Origin: Pyxicephalus adspersus
Lineage: Eukaryota > Chordata > Amphibia > Anura > Pyxicephalidae
DNA: 64,000 bases
NCBI RefSeq assembly: GCF_032062135.1
Contig: NC_092861.1
Location: 143,483,802-143,547,801, forward strand
Direction: 5' to 3'
Part shown: positions 59,761 through 64,000 of the stretch, one piece after another
Layout: each line of letters opens with the position of its first letter
How positions within the stretch are numbered: position 1 is the stretch's first letter
Program-made: the position numbers and the translations under genes
The notes under the pieces: generated by a model
Database searches by the model: none
What the model was told of the DNA's origin: nothing
The model's input: the letters and a program-made list of their open reading frames with translations, nothing else

Positions 59761-60627
59761 AGTGAGTGACTTTTACAACCACTGTGCCCATCTAGTGAAG
59801 GCATATAGGGTCTCTAAACCCTCCTGGGTGTTAGAACCTCCCAACTGAAAGCGGGGAAAAAATAGATTTAGACTGAGTTTAAAACTGATTTAAATAGATT
59901 TAAGTAGATTTAAAACTGAGTGAATTTAAATTATCCAAGTAAATTCTCAAATTCCTGATGCTTAGGACTTCACACCTAACATGTCTGGATTGTTTATTCT
60001 ATGTGTACCATGGTACTTGAAATGCTGAGGTAACCCAGGAGTAGCTTGTAAGCTGATAAAGATAGAAACACATAAGGTTTTAAACCATGGAGCTGGACCA
60101 CACGTGAGTCTAGGTGAGTGGCTGTGTTTTTTTTTGGAAGTGATGCCTTAAACCCAAGGAATGGTCTAGGTGGTCCTGACTTGTGTGGAGCATGCAGAAG
60201 CTAACTGGCATAAGAGGCTTTACCCATCTATCTTCTGGAGTAGCTTCAACCTATTGTAAGTTTTTAAATATAGGGCAGCAAAACTGGTTTGAAAATTCTC
60301 CTAGCAAGGTCTTATAAGAGTGCAAGCTTTGCTAATTGCAGAGGTAAAGGTTTGACTCAGCATTGGGTATGTTGGACCTTTGTAGAGAAACCACTTCTTC
60401 TACAAAGAGAACAACTATTCTTCTCCATCATGGGTCACATGTTGCAAGGGTGTGTCTATTGCCTGGGTATTCTTTGCTAAGAAGTGAATCCAATTCCCAT
60501 ATGAAAGTGTTGCAAGTTTATTGGAGTCACTGTAGACCACGGACATTTAAAGGACAAAAAATGTACAGGAATAAATCCCTTGATTTTCCCTACAATATGG
60601 CTCTAAATTTTTTGAGTGGAAACAATA

Positions 60628-60799
60628 GGCCTGATTTAAAAAAGCTCTCCAAGCCCAGAGCAGATGCACTTTCATTAGTGAAGCTGGGTGATCCAGCAAA
60701 CCTGGAATCGATTTCATTTGTTAGCAAATGTTTTCAATCCTGGACCAGATCTATTCTAGGTTAACTGGATCACCCAGCTTCACTGATGAAATCAGGGCC
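60628..60799. mobile_element. Palindromic MITE, right arm shortened
   Basis: GGCCTGATTTAAAAAAGCTC through GATCACCCAGCTTCACTGAT to ATCAGGGCC; the CTCTCC part of the right arm is deleted. Confidence 0.8.
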
Positions 60800-60839
60800 A
60801 GTGTCTCAGGAAAAATAGAAAGAGTGAATCTTTCCAGTG

Positions 60840-60952
60840 AAACAAATGTTTTTAATCCTAGACCAGATCCATTCCAGGTTTGCTGCATCACCCAGCTTCA
60901 CTGTGAAAAGTGTATTCTCTCCAGCCTTAGAGAGCTTTACTAAATCAGGTCC
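60840..60952. mobile_element. Palindromic MITE, right half only
   Basis: Loop and right arm (CCTAGACCAGATCCATTCC; ATCACCCAGCTTCACTG; AGAGAGCTTTACTAAATCAG), 40 bp after the preceding copy. Confidence 0.78.
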
Positions 60953-61179
60953 AATGTGCACTGCAGGCCAATGACCAGTAAGTCTCATCTTCCTTCGCTG
61001 TATGATCTTACCAATACAAACTCATCTTCTATATGAGCGTAGTAGCAGTACACACAGTTTCGAAGCTCTAATTTGACATTTATAAATGCAAACCTGTTCA
61101 TTTCTCCCTAACAAGTACAAAAAGGTCAAATGCAGGATAACGGAGTGTGTACCATTTTTATTTACATATTTCACCCATC

Positions 61180-61510
61180 TACCTCTCATCCACTCCGAGC
61201 TGCCAATGTAGCTGTTTGGCCAGCATCCACTGTAATCTGTTCTCCTTCATTATGTTAATCTGTGGGCGGAAAGAGATCTGTCATCTTCAAATCGCTTGTA
61301 CAGCAGCAGTAAACACCTAGGCCTGTCTGTAATTGGACAGGTGTCTGCATTGGTGTCACCTAGGTTTTAATTCAATTAAAAAACTGGCTACTCCGCTCTC
61401 ATTACCCACTGATTCCCTTTGATCTTATCGCCTGCCTGTGAAATTTACACTCAGCAAGTGTTCGCATTGGAGTACAAAGTCAGCAGTTCCACAACAAAGA
61501 TCACCGCTGA
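61180..61510. promoter_or_regulatory. Candidate conserved non-coding block (uncertain)
   Basis: Complex unique-looking stretch with E-box and homeodomain-like words (GACAGGTGTCTGCATTGGTG, GTGTCACCTAGG, TTAATTCAATTAAAAAAC, ATGTTAATCTGTGGGCGG), bounded by simple AT sequence. Composition-based call only. Confidence 0.25.
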
Positions 61511-62029
61511 CATTTGTGCAGTATATTTTTTTTTTAGGCTAAAGTACAAGAACAAAAAAACTCCAATAATGTAAAGAAAATGCATTCCTTTTCTATAATC
61601 ACATAATTCCATTGGTATTTTTTTTTCCTAGTTTCTTGGCATGGTTTAAAATTGAAAAGGGCCATTCACACTTTGCATGCATAATATAATGTATGTTAAC
61701 ATGCGTTGCGATAAGAAGGCACATTCATTGTAAATGGGCTGTCAAAGCTCCACAAAGAATGTAGGAAAATGAGATGACCCTTTGTTGGCAATGCAGCATT
61801 GAGTGTGTAGTGCTCTGCTGTAAAATGCATTGGGTGCATGTCACAATTAAATACACTGCAATGCACAGCGCATAGAGATGGTGCATTGTCATGTATTGTG
61901 GATGTTGTTCCAAGTTGTCCATTAACTAACATTTAACGTCAAAGTGAAATAAAAAAACTAACCTGAAAATAAATAAAAGATTTGCAGTAGGGTTGTCTGC
62001 TCTTTGAAAAGTTGGGTCTTTAGCTGGGA

Positions 62030-62700
62030 TTAAAGCGGATTTATCAACAAAATGTTTACTTTATATAAAAGGCGCATCTTTTATATTCCCTTTTCTTAAA
62101 AAAAAGAATAGTAATGCAGTCTTCTGGCTGCTTTCTCTGCACATGTCTGGTCTCAGGCATTTGCAGTAGGGGCTTTTTCCTTCAATGGGAAAGAAATGCC
62201 AATCCCACCCATGCCTTGTGAGATATGCACTCTTTTGTGCAGTGAGGGATCAGGCTACATAGCCAGAAGAAGAAAGAAGTCAGACAAAGATGGCGATTTC
62301 TGGCACTTCTTCAGCACTGGGATGAAGGTGGATTACAGGGAGGTGCGGGACCAAATCAAGGACAGCTCCGGTGGGATGGAAGGATATGTTGAAGTAACGG
62401 GAAAGGTGATTTTGGACAGGTGATGTCCCTTCTGCAAAAAATAAAAATAAAAAATACGCAGCTTCCTGATTTCTCCCATAAACTGGTAAACTGAATGCTG
62501 GGATACCTGGCACATCCTTGGCAAGAATGGATGAACACAGGTTCATGAGATTTACGTAATCTCGGCCCGGCCAATCAAGATAGCCAAAAATCTAAATAAA
62601 GGGGAGAAAGTGTAGGAAGTTGGCATCCCCCACAATGGAATAGGGACAGGTAAGTGTTCAATGGGTTTAGTTCAGCTTTAAAAGGAGAAACTGGAGCTAG
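62030..62700. repeat. Compound of dispersed frog repeats
   Basis: The first part (62130-62300: TCTGCACATGTCTGG, TTCAATGGGAAAGAA, AAAGATGGCG) resembles 58860-59090. The last part (62560-62690) is the inverse of 35523-35640. The several overlapping open frames here carry no family signature. Confidence 0.5.
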
Positions 62701-64000
62701 GTAGTACATTAACAAAAACATTCCAATTGATTCATAAGAATTAATAAAAAAGTATAAAAATAAATGTATTACAAAGTATACTATCATACAAATTTCATAA
62801 ATTTGAAGTTCAGTAAAAACATAGTGTTGATGTGCAATATAGCTAGATCAAAGATGATTTCAAAAGGTTTAAAAAATGTGTGTTGTAGTTTGTAAGACTG
62901 ATAATGGTTACAACATTTTTTGGCCCTAGCGTTTATTAGTCCACAGGTCATCTGCATGAGACATGTACAGAGTATGCTGAAAGTATACAGCAGTGGGCTG
63001 CAAGTGCTGAAAGCAGCTGCTTTATAAATATACAATGCAATAATGCAATTTATTCTCTTATGTTTTAAAAAATGGTCCAATGGCTCAATAGGCAATAGGT
63101 GTGCTTGCAGATTATCAGAATATATCTAATACAAATGCAAACTGATATTTAAGTAAATGCAAAAATCCTTTTCATGGAGAGAAGTTCATTTATCCAGCTT
63201 CTTTGTATCTACTTTGGCAAGGAGCCATCTTGTTTATTCCTGCACGGACAGTGTTGTTGATTTTGATAGGACATTACTAAATAAGATAAACGAGCAAGAC
63301 AGCCATCATACCGCTGAGTGACAACATCGTCACTTTGACAGTTCCGATAAAAGTTTTGTCATGGCTAAGACTGAACATGTCACCTTGTCCCTGAAAGACT
63401 GACCTTGTCCCTAATGTAAAAAAGTATCACTACTCGTATATTTATAAAGCAGTTTTAGTTAAGGGGGGTTGTCCAGAGGTAAAATTTTAAAAGTTACAAA
63501 GAACAATATTTATACATCCTTTTCTGCCAACAGACCTAATAAAGTAGCAGCTGCAGCAGCTCCCTGGGACCATAAAGATTTGGGGAGCTGGGGTGAGGTG
63601 CAAATGTACCACTGCATGAGGGCCCCATACCTTTCTCATTCAACAGGACCTCAAGTTAGTTTGGCGGAAGGGAGGCCAGCCAGTTCTGCACAGGGGCCCA
63701 CTGTTGGCTATAATCACCACTGGTGGAATGCAAATCTTGACTTCAGCGGACAAAGGCCAGATCCAGACTCTTCTACCCTGAAGCTCATCTTGAAGTTGAT
63801 ATGAAAATGCATTAGGTTTAAAGAGGCAGATGGCAGATTCCCTATTGCAGAAGGGACAGGTAATGTCTTTTCCACTATAAAACAAACTTACCTGCTTGTA
63901 TACAATTTTCTCTATAACCACCTGGGCGTTACACTGATGTCTAGATTTCTGTACCAAAAGCGTTACACTGTTTTTCATGAAATTTTTTTTTTTACAAGAG

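Larger units (their letters stand above)
52673..64000 (-). other. usherin intron (partial), at least 11.3 kb
   Basis: Sequence upstream of the first visible exon; the preceding exon must end in phase 1 with the first half of an FN3 domain, and no such frame is seen here. Repeat content is high: hAT-like MITE, 31-bp minisatellite, palindromic MITEs, ~235-bp diverged tandem array, dispersed frog repeats. 61.1-61.5 kb is the only part with a conserved-element look. 53.1-54.4 and 63.0-63.5 kb show nothing recognised. Confidence 0.75.

Noticed and set aside
63640..63978. 112-codon minus-strand frame with several cysteines
   Set aside because: Overlaps dispersed repeat sequence (CTATTGCAGAAGGGACAGG as at 35.7 kb); no FN3 or other signature.
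1..64000. A prokaryote-type defence system, CRISPR array, phage or operon
   Set aside because: Introns, FN3 exons, LINE, SINE and MITEs show vertebrate nuclear DNA; the tandem arrays have no CRISPR spacer pattern.

Overview
This is a vertebrate nuclear genomic window. It is AT-rich, with long repeat-filled introns, GT-AG splice sites and three assembly gaps. The only gene I can support is a middle portion of USH2A (usherin), transcribed on the minus strand. Nine exons can be placed to the base from open frame, splice signals and fibronectin type III (FN3) signatures. In transcription order they are 52672-52559, 46243-46082, 33669-33510, 33144-32973, 28783-28636, 23313-23162, 20773-20611, 12543-12364 and 334-184. 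Their phases chain without a break (1-1, 1-1, 1-2, 2-0, 0-1, 1-0, 0-1, 1-1, 1-2). The spliced product is about 466 codons with no stop: the end of one FN3 domain, four complete FN3 domains and the start of a sixth. Both ends of the gene lie outside the window.

The introns are packed with short inverted-repeat transposons (MITEs), one damaged L2/CR1-type LINE, a tRNA-derived SINE, microsatellites and several minisatellites. Several MITE families look familiar from frog genomes: termini TTAACCTCCCTGGCG, GGCTGCGTACACAC, and the palindromic family with ends GGCCTGATTTATTAAAGCTC. My inference is an anuran amphibian, probably a neobatrachian (ranoid) frog; the sequence alone does not prove the species.

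Layout by region. 1-12.4 kb: exon, then a 12 kb intron with a CpG-rich MITE, a palindromic MITE and an internally deleted LINE (6.1-8.4 kb). 12.4-20.8 kb: two exons around an 8 kb intron with a SINE and a three-part higher-order tandem repeat (19.7-20.3 kb). 20.8-33.7 kb: five exons, a TTAA-flanked MITE, inverted LINE tails, an N gap and a pogo-like MITE. 33.7-46.2 kb: a 12 kb intron with a second pogo-like copy, a 30/60-bp minisatellite interrupted by Ns, two GTTCACAT-type MITEs, and a hAT-like MITE ending 23 bp from an exon. 46.2-52.7 kb: intron with a 49-bp tandem array next to an N gap and a TAAT-rich block that may be a conserved enhancer. 52.7-64 kb: intron upstream of the first visible exon, dense in repeats, with a diverged ~235-bp tandem array.

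I found no second gene, no RNA gene outside repeats, no CRISPR and no prokaryotic-type system. The most unusual items are repeat structures: the higher-order array, the diverged 235-bp array, the inverted duplicated flanks of one MITE family, and candidate conserved non-coding blocks.
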